From assembly GCA_040544425.1 (NCBI GenBank), contig JBEONO010000009.1:1-64000 (forward strand): DNA of 64,000 nt, read 5' to 3'. The notes beneath the pieces were generated by a model, which was given only the letters and a program-made list of their open reading frames with translations, ran no database searches and was not told where the DNA came from. Origin of the DNA: Solimicrobium sp040544425. GTDB taxonomy: Bacteria > Pseudomonadota > Gammaproteobacteria > Burkholderiales > Burkholderiaceae_D. Shown here one piece after another: positions 42,310-51,279 of the stretch; positions within the stretch are counted from its first letter, which is position 1, and the number at the start of each line of letters is the position of its first letter. The position numbers and the translations under genes were made by a program.

Positions 42310-44775
42310 ATGACTAACAGCACTATAGGGAATGTAGAAACTCCAATTCACGAAGCAGCGGCAACACAACTTGGCGACACAACTTATGTCGCGTCATTTG
42401 AACATTTAAGGATGCACGACGTCGAGATCGTCGGCGGCAAAAATGCATCTTTGGGTGAGATGATCAGCCAGCTGGCTGGCGCCGGGGTGCGCGTGCCCGG
42501 TGGCTTTGCAACCACGGCCCAGGCGTTCCGTGATTTTTTGTCGTTCCCGCAAGAGGACGGCAGTTCGCTCGCCGACCGTATCGCAAAGCGTCTGGAAACC
42601 CTGGATACCAATGATGTTCGTGCACTGGCCAAAGCCGGCGCCGAAATCCGCCAATGGATACTCGATACCCCATTTCAGCCGCGCCTGCTGGAAGAAATCA
42701 ATGTGTTTTACCAAAAGCTGGTGAATGACTCGGTCGGTGAGATGTCGTTTGCGGTGCGTTCTTCGGCAACGGCTGAAGACTTGCCGGATGCGTCGTTCGC
42801 CGGTCAGCAGGAGACCTTCCTCAACGTGGTCGGTATCGATAATATTTTGGAAGCGATGAAGCATGTGTTCGCGTCACTCTACAATGATCGCGCCATTTCT
42901 TATCGCGTCCACAAAGGTTTTACGCATGCTGAAGTCGCGCTGTCTGCAGGTGTGCAGCGCATGGTGCGTTCTGATCTGGGCGCAGCCGGTGTGATGTTCA
43001 CTATCGATACCGAATCAGGTTTTGAAGATGTCGTTTTCATCACCTCCAGCTATGGTCTGGGTGAAACGGTGGTGCAGGGTGCTGTCAATCCTGACGAATT
43101 TTATGTCCACAAGCCGATGCTCGCATCAGGCAAGTTGCCCGTCATCCGTCGCAATATCGGCTCCAAACTGATCAAGATGGAATTTACCGACGAAGCCAAG
43201 GCAGGGCGTTCAGTGCGCACGGTGGACGTGTCGATCGAGCAGCGCAATCGCTACTCGCTGACCGATACCGAAGTCGTTGAGCTCGCCAAATATGCCGTCA
43301 TCATCGAACAGCATTATGGTCGTCCGATGGATATCGAGTGGGGCAAAGATGGTCGCGATGGTCGTCTGTATATTTTGCAGGCTCGTCCGGAAACCGTGAA
43401 GTCGCAAGGCAAGGCTGACGTACAACATCGTTATAAACTCAAAAGCAGCGGCACGGTGCTGGTATCGGGCCGCGCCATTGGACAAAAGATTGGCGCAGGT
43501 CGGGTGCGGGTCATTAACGATCCGTCCGAAATGGATCTGGTCCAGCCTGGCGATATTTTAGTCGCAGACATGACCGACCCCAATTGGGAGCCGGTGATGA
43601 AGCGCGCTTCGGCCATCGTTACCAATCGTGGCGGTCGTACCTGTCATGCGGCGATTATCGCGCGTGAATTGGGCGTGCCTGCCGTGGTTGGCTGCGGCAA
43701 TGCGACCGATATCTTGAAGAACGATACGCTCGTCACTGTCTCTTGCGCAGAAGGCGATGAAGGCAAAATTTATGACGGCCTGCTGGAAACTGAAGTGTCC
43801 GAAGTCGCCAATACCGCCTTGCCTGACATTCCAGTCAAGATCATGATGAATGTCGGCAATCCGCAGATGGCATTTGAATTCCAAAGCACGCCGAATGCCG
43901 GAGTGGGGCTGGCGCGTCTGGAATTTATTATCAATAACAATATCGGTGTGCATCCAAAAGCGATTCTGGAATATCCGAATATCGACCCGGCCCTGAAAAA
44001 AGCGGTGGAATCGGTGGCGCGCGGACATGCCTCGCCACGCGCGTTTTATATCGACAAGTTGGCTGAAGGGATCGCAACGATTGCGGCGGCATTCTGGCCC
44101 AAGCCGGTCATCGTGCGTCTGTCTGATTTCAAATCCAATGAATACAAAAAATTGATTGGCGGTTCGCGCTACGAGCCCGATGAAGAAAATCCAATGCTGG
44201 GCTTCCGTGGCGCAGCGCGTTATCTGGCCAATGATTTTTCCGAATCGTTTGAAATGGAATGTCTGGCGATGAAGCGCGTGCGTAACGAAATGGGATTAAC
44301 CAACGTTGAAATTATGGTGCCGTTTGTACGTACTTTAGGTCAGGCAGAAAAAGTCGTGAACCTGCTGGCCAAGAATGGATTGCGTCGTGGTGAAGATGGT
44401 CTGCGTTTGATCATGATGTGCGAAGTGCCTTCAAACGCGATACTGGCCGATCAGTTCCTGGAATTTTTCGATGGCTTCTCGATTGGATCAAACGACCTGA
44501 CACAATTGACGCTTGGTCTGGATCGCGATTCCGGCATGCCCTTACTTGCCGCCGATTTTGATGAACGTGATCCTGCGGTGCTGGCGCTGTTGACCCGTGC
44601 AATATCATCTTGCCGCAAGCTGGGTAAATATGTAGGGATATGCGGACAGGGTCCTTCGGATCATCCAGATCTCGCAATCTGGCTGATGCAGGAAGGGATC
44701 GGTTCGATTTCACTGAACCCGGACAGCGTGATCGATACCTGGCATGTGCTTGCCAAAGCGCAGGGACAAAAATGA
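42310..44775 (+). CDS. ppsA: Phosphoenolpyruvate synthase
   Basis: An 821-aa enzyme making PEP from pyruvate and ATP (AMP and Pi as products), for gluconeogenesis. In order: N-terminal ATP-grasp (GGKNASLGEMISQL, SFAVRSSATAEDLPDASFAGQQET), the phosphohistidine swivelling domain with H446 in GGRTCHAAIIARELG, and the C-terminal PEP/pyruvate barrel (GLARLEFIINN, GSNDLTQLTLGLDRDSG). The PpsR target Thr precedes the His (T444). AAAGAGGTAG is a good ribosome site. Unlike the dikinase-like protein elsewhere here, all three domains are present. Confidence 0.97.
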   Translation: MTNSTIGNVETPIHEAAATQLGDTTYVASFEHLRMHDVEIVGGKNASLGEMISQLAGAGVRVPGGFATTAQAFRDFLSFPQEDGSSLADRIAKRLETLDTNDVRALAKAGAEIRQWILDTPFQPRLLEEINVFYQKLVNDSVGEMSFAVRSSATAEDLPDASFAGQQETFLNVVGIDNILEAMKHVFASLYNDRAISYRVHKGFTHAEVALSAGVQRMVRSDLGAAGVMFTIDTESGFEDVVFITSSYGLGETVVQGAVNPDEFYVHKPMLASGKLPVIRRNIGSKLIKMEFTDEAKAGRSVRTVDVSIEQRNRYSLTDTEVVELAKYAVIIEQHYGRPMDIEWGKDGRDGRLYILQARPETVKSQGKADVQHRYKLKSSGTVLVSGRAIGQKIGAGRVRVINDPSEMDLVQPGDILVADMTDPNWEPVMKRASAIVTNRGGRTCHAAIIARELGVPAVVGCGNATDILKNDTLVTVSCAEGDEGKIYDGLLETEVSEVANTALPDIPVKIMMNVGNPQMAFEFQSTPNAGVGLARLEFIINNNIGVHPKAILEYPNIDPALKKAVESVARGHASPRAFYIDKLAEGIATIAAAFWPKPVIVRLSDFKSNEYKKLIGGSRYEPDEENPMLGFRGAARYLANDFSESFEMECLAMKRVRNEMGLTNVEIMVPFVRTLGQAEKVVNLLAKNGLRRGEDGLRLIMMCEVPSNAILADQFLEFFDGFSIGSNDLTQLTLGLDRDSGMPLLAADFDERDPAVLALLTRAISSCRKLGKYVGICGQGPSDHPDLAIWLMQEGIGSISLNPDSVIDTWHVLAKAQGQK

Positions 44776-44843
44776 CTTGTAATTGCTCCGTGATGGCGTA
44801 GACTCTGCAACGTTCACGGACTATGCTTCGATTGAAATTAGTC

Positions 44844-44877
44844 AGCCCCAATTGGCCGTGCCACTTGGGGCTTTTTT
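44844..44877 (+). terminator. ppsA terminator
   Basis: GCCCCAA (44845-44851) pairs with TTGGGGC (44865-44871), followed by six T's. It lies after ppsA and only 13 bases before the nfeD start, and so may also dampen read-through. Confidence 0.85.
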
Positions 44878-44889
44878 CTGGAGAAAAGA

Positions 44890-45339
44890 ATGAGTGATTG
44901 GACTGTCTGGTTAGTCATTGCGGGTGTTGTGGTGGTACTCGAATTGTTTACCGGTACGTTTTATTTGCTGATGATCGCGCTGGGTTTATTTGCCGGTGCC
45001 ATGGCTGCTTTCTTGGGTTGTTCAATGGTGCTGCAAATAATCAGCGCCGCGCTGGTTGGTTCGGTTGCGACCATCTCTTTGCGGCGCAGTAAATTTGGCA
45101 GCACGCACAAAGTCGATGCGGCACGCGATCCGAATGTGAATCTGGATATCGGCCAATCGATACAGGTCAATGACTGGTCCAGCAATGCTCACGGTACCTA
45201 TCAGTCGCGGACCATGTATCGTGGTGCGCAGTGGGACGTGCAATGCAGCAGCAAAGTCGCGCCCCAGGCCGGCATGTTTAAAATTGTTGAAATCCGCGGC
45301 AGTCTGCTGCTGGTTGAACCCTTAAAGTCACATCCATAA
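44890..45339 (+). CDS. NfeD-like membrane protein
   Basis: A 149-aa inner-membrane protein of the short NfeD class. Three or four N-terminal helices (WLVIAGVVVVLELFTGTFYLL, IALGLFAGAMAAFLG, VLQIISAALVGSVATISL) are followed by a soluble OB-fold of about 60 residues (IDIGQS-like: NLDIGQSIQV, GAQWDVQC). NfeD and SPFH proteins act together in membrane microdomains and quality control. It is encoded 14 bases before the SPFH gene. Confidence 0.9.
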   Translation: MSDWTVWLVIAGVVVVLELFTGTFYLLMIALGLFAGAMAAFLGCSMVLQIISAALVGSVATISLRRSKFGSTHKVDAARDPNVNLDIGQSIQVNDWSSNAHGTYQSRTMYRGAQWDVQCSSKVAPQAGMFKIVEIRGSLLLVEPLKSHP

Positions 45340-45353
45340 AGAGAGGAATCAAA

Positions 45354-46262
45354 ATGGAAGTCGCCATCGTACTGCTGGTTATTTTTGTCGTTTTTGCCTA
45401 CACAACGATTAACGTGGTGCCGCAACAGCATGCCTGGGTTGTCGAGCGTCTCGGAAAATATCATTCAACTCTTGGCCCGGGTTTAAATATCGTGGTGCCA
45501 TTCGTTGATCGCATCGCCTACAAACACATACTCAAGGAAATTCCGCTCGATGTGCCGCCGCAGGTTTGTATCACGAGAGACAATACCCAGTTGTCAGTCG
45601 ACGGCATCCTGTATTTTCAGGTGACCGACGCAATGCGCGCCTCTTACGGTTCCTCGAACTATGTGGCCGCGATCACGCAGTTGGCGCAGACTACTTTGCG
45701 TTCGGTGATCGGCAAGATGGAACTCGATAAGACATTTGAAGAGCGCGATCATATCAACACCAGCATCGTCAACGCGATTGATGAATCTGCGGCGAACTGG
45801 GGTGTCAAAGTGCTGCGCTATGAAATCAAGGACCTGACACCGCCCAAAGAAATCCTGCATGCGATGCAGGCGCAAATTACCGCCGAACGCGAAAAGCGCG
45901 CTCTGATAGCCGCCTCGGAAGGGCGCAAGCAGGAGCAGATAAATATCGCGACCGGCGAACGTGAAGCGTCGATTGCCAAGTCCGAAGGTGAAAAGCAGGC
46001 CTCGATCAATCGTGCGCAAGGACAGGCGGCAGCAATTTTAGCGATCGCCGAAGCCAGTTCCGAGGCGATACGTAAAACGGCTTCCGCGATTCAGTCGCCT
46101 GGTGGTGCGGATGCAGTTAACCTGAAAGTGGCCGAGCAATACGTCAGTGCTTTTGCCCAGTTAGCCAAGACGAATAACTCGATTATTATTCCGGCCAACA
46201 TGGGCGATATTGGGGGATTGATTGCGACTGCTTTGCAGGTGGTGAAGTCTCAGTCGAAATAA
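45354..46262 (+). CDS. SPFH/stomatin-like protein (paraslipin)
   Basis: A 302-aa membrane-anchored protein of the SPFH/band-7 family. One N-terminal helix (VAIVLLVIFVVFAYTTINVV) is followed by the band-7 domain (ERLGKYHSTLGPGLNIVVPFVDRI), a long Ala/Glu-rich coiled coil (QAQITAEREKRALIAASEG) and a C-terminal hydrophobic tail. This is the QmcA/paraslipin type, which partners NfeD. The length is normal. AGAGAGGAATC precedes the start. It probably scaffolds membrane proteases or microdomains. Confidence 0.94.
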   Translation: MEVAIVLLVIFVVFAYTTINVVPQQHAWVVERLGKYHSTLGPGLNIVVPFVDRIAYKHILKEIPLDVPPQVCITRDNTQLSVDGILYFQVTDAMRASYGSSNYVAAITQLAQTTLRSVIGKMELDKTFEERDHINTSIVNAIDESAANWGVKVLRYEIKDLTPPKEILHAMQAQITAEREKRALIAASEGRKQEQINIATGEREASIAKSEGEKQASINRAQGQAAAILAIAEASSEAIRKTASAIQSPGGADAVNLKVAEQYVSAFAQLAKTNNSIIIPANMGDIGGLIATALQVVKSQSK

Positions 46263-46341
46263 AGGTTACCGATTTTGGCGCAGGTTTGATTGCATCGAAT
46301 CTGCGTGCTCAATCAGACTGTATAGATGAAATTTCAGAAGC

Positions 46342-46653
46342 TCAGTATGAACCGAAAAGACGATCAAGAGCAGCAACAACAAGTTGGCCGTCGATCGCGC
46401 CTACCCGTGTTTTCAACTCATGCTTTGGAATTGCAGCCAGCTTGGATGTATCCAGCATGCATTTCACGCCTTCAATAATAAAGACCGGTGTTAAGTCCTT
46501 GGGTAAGGTAACTTGGGCGAAGTGGTCGAGGCGTCTGGCGGGAATAACGACACGAGTATTTAAAGGTTCAAGTACATTGCTTTGTACATCGATCAAATAT
46601 GGCGTGCTCAATGAATGCGACCCGTCGTTGCGATAAATATCGAAGCGAGCCAT
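46342..46653 (-). CDS. ccdB: CcdB-family toxin
   Basis: A 103-aa gyrase-poisoning toxin of the CcdB family. It has the typical start RFDIYRNDGSHSLSTPYLIDVQSNVL and the C-terminal ALDRLFGSY; CcdB uses its last residues to bind GyrA. The length is normal (about 101). It starts one base after the ccdA stop (TAA-A-ATG), so antitoxin and toxin are translationally linked. Chromosomal ccdAB copies are common and need not be plasmid-derived. Confidence 0.92.
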   Translation of the reverse strand: MARFDIYRNDGSHSLSTPYLIDVQSNVLEPLNTRVVIPARRLDHFAQVTLPKDLTPVFIIEGVKCMLDTSKLAAIPKHELKTRVGAIDGQLVVAALDRLFGSY

Positions 46654-46654
46654 T

Positions 46655-46900
46655 TTAGAATTGTCGCCACTGATCTAAAGGCAAACCATCTTGTTCTGTG
46701 GTTTCGTTATACGCCTGAATGAATTCAGCATGCTGTTCGGCCCAACGCCGCGCTTGCTCGGTGCGGATGGCCTCTCGCAATAAGCGCTCGCAGGTCTGCG
46801 ATAAATTAATACCGAGTGCCTTGGCATCATTGTAGACATCCAGCGCCAAAGTAATATTGGTTGCTTTTTTAGGTGGGGTCTTGGGGTGTAAGGTTTGCAT
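46655..46900 (-). CDS. ccdA: CcdA-family antitoxin
   Basis: An 81-aa antitoxin. The N-terminal ribbon-helix-helix (KKATNITLALDVYNDAKALGINLSQTCERLL) binds the operator; the acidic C-terminus (EQDGLPLDQWRQF) wraps the toxin and is the flexible protease-sensitive part. It is the first gene of the ccdAB operon, with a palindromic operator 35 bases upstream. The start at 46900 is preferred; the alternative at 46911 is in a different frame. Confidence 0.92.
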   Translation of the reverse strand: MQTLHPKTPPKKATNITLALDVYNDAKALGINLSQTCERLLREAIRTEQARRWAEQHAEFIQAYNETTEQDGLPLDQWRQF

Positions 46901-46934
46901 GGCATTTCCAAACGTTCGAACTAATGCGCATTAT

Positions 46935-46959
46935 ATCCCAACATAAATAATGTTGGGAT
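46935..46959 (-). promoter_or_regulatory. ccdAB operator
   Basis: ATCCCAACAT-aaata-ATGTTGGGAT is a perfect 10-bp palindrome 35 bases upstream of ccdA. A further half-site ACCAACAT lies near 46971. Its position fits autoregulation by the CcdA ribbon-helix-helix domain, with TA-complex spreading. Confidence 0.8.
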
Positions 46960-47068
46960 GTGCGCTTTAACCAACATATTCATGAAGAGATTAAATTTTT
47001 GCTGAATTCAATCATTGCTAAATGACAATGATATAGGGTGACGCCAAACAGTCAGAGTACGTCCAAGC

Positions 47069-48028
47069 CTATTTTTTGTGCAAAAAGTCCTCCAACACCG
47101 ATTCAATATCCGGCACAACCCATTCTGGTCGGACGCAATTCTTCAAATTCTTTTCAATGAACCGAACCAGTTGTTCAGTGGCGTAAGACGAGCGCCGGTC
47201 CCGGCGGCTGACCAGATACCAATTACTTTCCAGCGGAAATCCTTCAAGCGGCAGCAGCGCCAGTTTTTCCCGTCCTTCCAGCAGCGTGTGCTCGGAGATT
47301 ACCGACAGGCCTAATCCGGATGCGACGCTTAGACAAATTGCTTCATTACTTTCAATCTGCATCGTGTTGGTCAATTCAAAACCGTGACTGCTTAGCCAGG
47401 CTTCAAAAAGCATGCGCGTTGCCGATCCCGGTTCCCGAATCAGAAACCGTTCCTCAGCCAGATCTGAAAACTTCAAGCGTTTCCTTTGCGCGGCCCAGTG
47501 GTCGAGCGGCGCAATCATTTGCAAGGGGTTTTTTAAAATGCGACAGGCATTGACGTAATTGCCGCTGGGCGGATTGCTGAACAGGTACAGGTCGTCATCC
47601 TGTCGTTCCAGACGCCCGATAATATGCGCCCGATTGCCGATATTGATGGTCACGCCCACTTTCGGGAATTCCCGGTAAAACGCCCCCAGGATGCGCGGCA
47701 AAATATATTTTGCCGTGGTGACGATGCCGATGCTGATATGTCCGGTTTGCCCGCCGCGTGCCTCCTGCAAAAAATCATTGAAGTCATCAAAGCGCCCCAG
47801 CACATCACAGGCCGCCCGGTATAACTCCTGGCCGACGTGGGTCGGTTGCATCTGCCCATTGATTACTTCAAACAGCGGTTCGTTGATCGCCTCGCGCAAA
47901 TTTTTCAGTTGCAGCGAGACGGTCGGTTGGGTCAGATGCAGGGCACGCGCCGCCGCGGAGATATTCCCCAGCCTGACAACCTGCACGTATACCTGCAGCA
48001 GACGAAAACTCAAGTGGCGGACGTTCAT
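47069..48028 (-). CDS. CbbR-like LysR regulator of the purEK-dabBA operon
   Basis: A 319-aa LysR-type regulator. The N-terminal winged helix (GNISAAARALHLTQPTVSLQLKNLREAI) closely resembles the CbbR/CysB-like branch that controls carbon fixation and inorganic-carbon uptake genes. The effector domain starts near GQTGHISIGIVTTAKYILPRI. It is divergent from purE with a 105-base gap. DAB systems are often paired with a LysR gene, so it may sense inorganic-carbon or metabolite shortage. The effector is an inference. Confidence 0.88.
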   Translation of the reverse strand: MNVRHLSFRLLQVYVQVVRLGNISAAARALHLTQPTVSLQLKNLREAINEPLFEVINGQMQPTHVGQELYRAACDVLGRFDDFNDFLQEARGGQTGHISIGIVTTAKYILPRILGAFYREFPKVGVTINIGNRAHIIGRLERQDDDLYLFSNPPSGNYVNACRILKNPLQMIAPLDHWAAQRKRLKFSDLAEERFLIREPGSATRMLFEAWLSSHGFELTNTMQIESNEAICLSVASGLGLSVISEHTLLEGREKLALLPLEGFPLESNWYLVSRRDRRSSYATEQLVRFIEKNLKNCVRPEWVVPDIESVLEDFLHKK

Positions 48029-48133
48029 TGATGATTATCTATAGTTAAGTGGCTTATTATTTATTATTCAATATAGCAAAACTTGTTCATAATCGCAATC
48101 TGAAATTTCCAACCAACTTTGAAAGTCTGCCAG

Positions 48134-48622
48134 ATGAAAGTATCGATAGTGATGGGGTCCAAAAGCGATTGGGCCACGCTCGAGGAAGCCAGTCAACTCC
48201 TGTCCGAATTTGCCGTGCCGTGGGAGGCGCAGGTGGTATCTGCGCATCGCACTCCGCAGCGAATGGTGGAATTTGCCGCCCAGGCGCTCGACTCTGGCGT
48301 GGCGGTGATTATCGCCGGTGCCGGTGGGGCCGCCCATCTGCCGGGCATGCTGGCAGCGATGACGCCGGTGCCGGTGCTCGGCGTGCCAGTGCAAAGCAAG
48401 ACACTCAATGGCATCGACAGCCTGTTGTCGATCGTGCAGATGCCGCGTGGCGTGGCAGTGGGCACGCTGGCAATCGGTAACGCCGGCGCCTTCAATGCGG
48501 CGCTGCTGGCGATCCAGATCCTCGCCATCAATGACGCTGACCTGATGGCGCGTCTGATAGTCTGGCGTGCCAGACAGACCCAGCACGTTCTGGATAACAG
48601 CGAAATTGGTTCCTCATTATGA
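48134..48622 (+). CDS. purE: N5-CAIR mutase
   Basis: A 162-aa class I PurE that moves the carboxyl group of N5-carboxyaminoimidazole ribonucleotide to C4, giving CAIR in purine synthesis. Signatures: MGSKSDWATLEEA, SAHRTPQRM with the catalytic His, and GAGGAAHLPGMLAA. The length is normal. The ATG at 48134 is preferred; the in-frame TTG at 48119 adds a tail without a ribosome site. It overlaps purK by four bases (ATGA). Its substrate is made by PurK from bicarbonate. Confidence 0.97.
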   Translation: MKVSIVMGSKSDWATLEEASQLLSEFAVPWEAQVVSAHRTPQRMVEFAAQALDSGVAVIIAGAGGAAHLPGMLAAMTPVPVLGVPVQSKTLNGIDSLLSIVQMPRGVAVGTLAIGNAGAFNAALLAIQILAINDADLMARLIVWRARQTQHVLDNSEIGSSL

Positions 48623-49674
48623 AGGTGGCGGTGTTAGGCAATGGCCAGCTCGGTGCCATGTTGCAGCAGGCTGGACAACGGATTGGCGTTGATGTGGCCT
48701 TGCTGGACGTGGATGCCGACGTGTATCCCGCACAGGATGCAATCGTCACGGTGGAGCGCGAGCATTGGCCGGTCAATCCATATACAGAATCCTTGCAGCA
48801 GCATCGTCACTGGATGAATGGCAACGCGTTGTTCACACTGGCCAATCGGGTCCGTCAAAAAAGCCTGCTTGACCAGTTGCAGGTCGCCACGGCTGCCTGG
48901 CATGCTCCAGGAACAAGTACCACCCAGAGCGAACTGCACAGCCTGCTCGGCCCGGATATTTTTTTGAAAAGCGCCCAAGGTGGCTACGATGGGCGCGGTC
49001 AGAAACGGTTATCCAGTGAGCATCTCGAAGCTTTACCCGATTGGTCCGCTGACGCCATTGCTGAGCAGGCGATCAGGTTCGACCGGGAAGTGTCTATTAT
49101 CGGCGCGCGTAATCGGGCCGGTCAGATGTGCTTTTACGGCCTGACCGAAAATCGCCACGAAAATGGTGTGCTGGCGATCAGCATTTATCAGCCCGGCCGC
49201 TTCGACCACTTGCAGGAACAGGCTGAACGCATGTTGTCCACGGTGATGGAAGCGCTGGATTATGTCGGCGTGATGGCGATGGAACTGTTTCAGATCGGCG
49301 AGCAATTGATGGTCAATGAAATTGCTCCGCGCGTTCACAACTCGGGACACTGGACCCAGATCGGCGCATCCATCGATCAATTCGAATTGCATCTGCGCGC
49401 CATGTGCGATTTGCCGCTGGCGCAGCCACAGCAGTTTGGACCGGCCGTGATGGTCAATCTGCTTGGGATGGAATTCAATCCAGCCTGGCTGGCAGCCGGT
49501 GCCGGACAGTTTCACTGGTATGGCAAAGACTATCAGCCCGGCAGAAAAATGGGACATGTGAATTTTTATCACAGCGATGCGTCGCGCATGATTCCGTGGC
49601 TGGAGCAACTGCCACTGTCACCGATGTATCAGAGCGCCATCGACTGGGCGCGCGCAACATTGGCCTTAAGCTGA
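48619..49674 (+). CDS. purK: N5-CAIR synthetase
   Basis: A 351-aa ATP-grasp enzyme that joins AIR, bicarbonate and ATP to make N5-CAIR. The Rossmann-like start is VAVLGNGQLGAMLQQAGQRIG; the ATP-grasp core includes FLKSAQGGYDGRGQK and VNEIAPRVHNSGHWT. The length is normal (355 in E. coli). It overlaps purE and lies 10 bases before dabB. It directly consumes bicarbonate, which the following DAB pump would supply. Confidence 0.97.
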   Translation: MKVAVLGNGQLGAMLQQAGQRIGVDVALLDVDADVYPAQDAIVTVEREHWPVNPYTESLQQHRHWMNGNALFTLANRVRQKSLLDQLQVATAAWHAPGTSTTQSELHSLLGPDIFLKSAQGGYDGRGQKRLSSEHLEALPDWSADAIAEQAIRFDREVSIIGARNRAGQMCFYGLTENRHENGVLAISIYQPGRFDHLQEQAERMLSTVMEALDYVGVMAMELFQIGEQLMVNEIAPRVHNSGHWTQIGASIDQFELHLRAMCDLPLAQPQQFGPAVMVNLLGMEFNPAWLAAGAGQFHWYGKDYQPGRKMGHVNFYHSDASRMIPWLEQLPLSPMYQSAIDWARATLALS

Positions 49675-49684
49675 CTGGAAAACC

Positions 49685-51277
49685 ATGACCTTGATCTCGG
49701 CACTGCGATTTGTGAACCTGTGGCTGTTACCAGTCTGCTTGGCAGGATTTTCTTTTTTGAGCAGTCGTATCTCAGATCAAAAACTGTGGCCTTATGCGAA
49801 GCTGTGCAGCCTCATTGTGCTGATTCTGTCATTGCTGGTTCTGTCTGGCACCTGTCTAGAGGGAGCGGAAGTTTTTTCAGTCGCGCCGTTTCTGACACTC
49901 GGCGCGTGGGGATCACTCAGTCTGAGTGTGCGCGCCGATATGATTGGAAGTTTGTTTTTAGTGATGGTCAGTTTGATTGGCTGGATTATTACCGGCTTTT
50001 CCCATCATTATTTACAGGGCGAGGCCAGACAAAAACGTTACGTGGCAGCCCTGTTCATGACCATTGCGGCGGTCACTGTTGTGGTGATTGCCAATAATGT
50101 CCTCGTGCTGTCGCTTGCCTGGGTAGTCACCAGCCTGTCACTGCATCGCCTGCTGACGTTCTATCCAAACCGCCCGCAGGCGATATTTGCAGCACATAAA
50201 AAATTTATTGTCAGCCGGCTGGGTGACCTGTGTCTGTTTGCCGCGATCGGACTCATCGCCCAGCAGATGGGCAGTCTTGAGTTTGATCACCTTGCCGCTG
50301 ACATCAGTCATCTTGCTGTCGTACCAGCACAGCTGCAGATTGCGGCGCTGCTGCTGGCATTAAGCGCCGCGTTGAAATGCGCGCAGCTGCCGTTCCATGG
50401 CTGGTTGATTCAGGTGATGGAAGCGCCAACCCCGGTGTCTGCGTTATTGCATGCGGGGATCGTCAACCTTGGTGGCTTGCTGTTGATCCGCTTCAGTTTT
50501 TTGATGGGCTCCTGCACTGCGGCGCAACTATTTCTGGTCGTGGTCGGCAGTCTGACCACAGCAATTGCCGCCATGGTGATGATGACCCGGATCAGCATCA
50601 AGGTCTCGCTGGCCTGGTCAACCTGCGCCCAGATGGGATTCATGCTGATGCAATGTGGTCTGGGCGCCTATGAACTGGCTGCACTGCATTTACTGGCGCA
50701 CTCCTTGTACAAGGCCCATGCATTTCTTAGTTCCGGCAGTACCAATGCACGCCTGCTGCAAAAGACCGGCGCAACGCAACGGGTCGGTCTGGTGCATCGG
50801 ATAACCGGCGCGGTCGTTGGCGTGCTGATTGTGTTTGGACTGTTTCATCTGACCCATCACGACCTCTCGACTGATCAGCCCTTGCTGGCATTTGCCGTGA
50901 TCATTGCCCTGGCCCTGGCACCTTTGCTGTCATTCAAACCTGATGGCCGTGCATTGCGCAATGATCTGCTGTTCCTGGTTTATGCAGCGGGACTGGCATT
51001 GCTGTATCTGACCCTGCATCAGCTGTGTGCCGCGTACCTTGGCCTGCCCAGTCATGATCAGGCAGGGTGGATGTCGTTTCGGGTTGGCTGGGTTGTAGCG
51101 GTATTCACGCTGCTTTATCTGTTGCAGAGCATCGTGCTCGAACAACCGGACCATGTATTGTCGCGCCGTCTGTACCCGTTTTTTTACGGCGGATTTTTTT
51201 TGGATGACCTGTTCACCCGACTCACATTTTGGGTCTGGCCGGTTCGCACCGCCAGCATCAATTCAAACCAGGAGTAA
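49685..51277 (+). CDS. dabB: Inorganic-carbon pump membrane subunit DabB
   Basis: A 530-aa integral membrane protein of the NuoL/MrpA-like proton-channel family with about 13-14 helices. The core resembles complex I subunit 5: LKCAQLPFHGWLIQVMEAPTPVSALLHAGIVNLGG, with Lys and His in the proton path. On its own this would be an Mrp/Nuo relative, but the following DUF2309 gene identifies it as DabB (also called MpsA). DabB couples proton entry to the cytoplasmic carbonic-anhydrase-like DabA and drives accumulation of bicarbonate. Two bases separate it from dabA. Confidence 0.9.
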   Translation: MTLISALRFVNLWLLPVCLAGFSFLSSRISDQKLWPYAKLCSLIVLILSLLVLSGTCLEGAEVFSVAPFLTLGAWGSLSLSVRADMIGSLFLVMVSLIGWIITGFSHHYLQGEARQKRYVAALFMTIAAVTVVVIANNVLVLSLAWVVTSLSLHRLLTFYPNRPQAIFAAHKKFIVSRLGDLCLFAAIGLIAQQMGSLEFDHLAADISHLAVVPAQLQIAALLLALSAALKCAQLPFHGWLIQVMEAPTPVSALLHAGIVNLGGLLLIRFSFLMGSCTAAQLFLVVVGSLTTAIAAMVMMTRISIKVSLAWSTCAQMGFMLMQCGLGAYELAALHLLAHSLYKAHAFLSSGSTNARLLQKTGATQRVGLVHRITGAVVGVLIVFGLFHLTHHDLSTDQPLLAFAVIIALALAPLLSFKPDGRALRNDLLFLVYAAGLALLYLTLHQLCAAYLGLPSHDQAGWMSFRVGWVVAVFTLLYLLQSIVLEQPDHVLSRRLYPFFYGGFFLDDLFTRLTFWVWPVRTASINSNQE

Positions 51278-51279
51278 AC

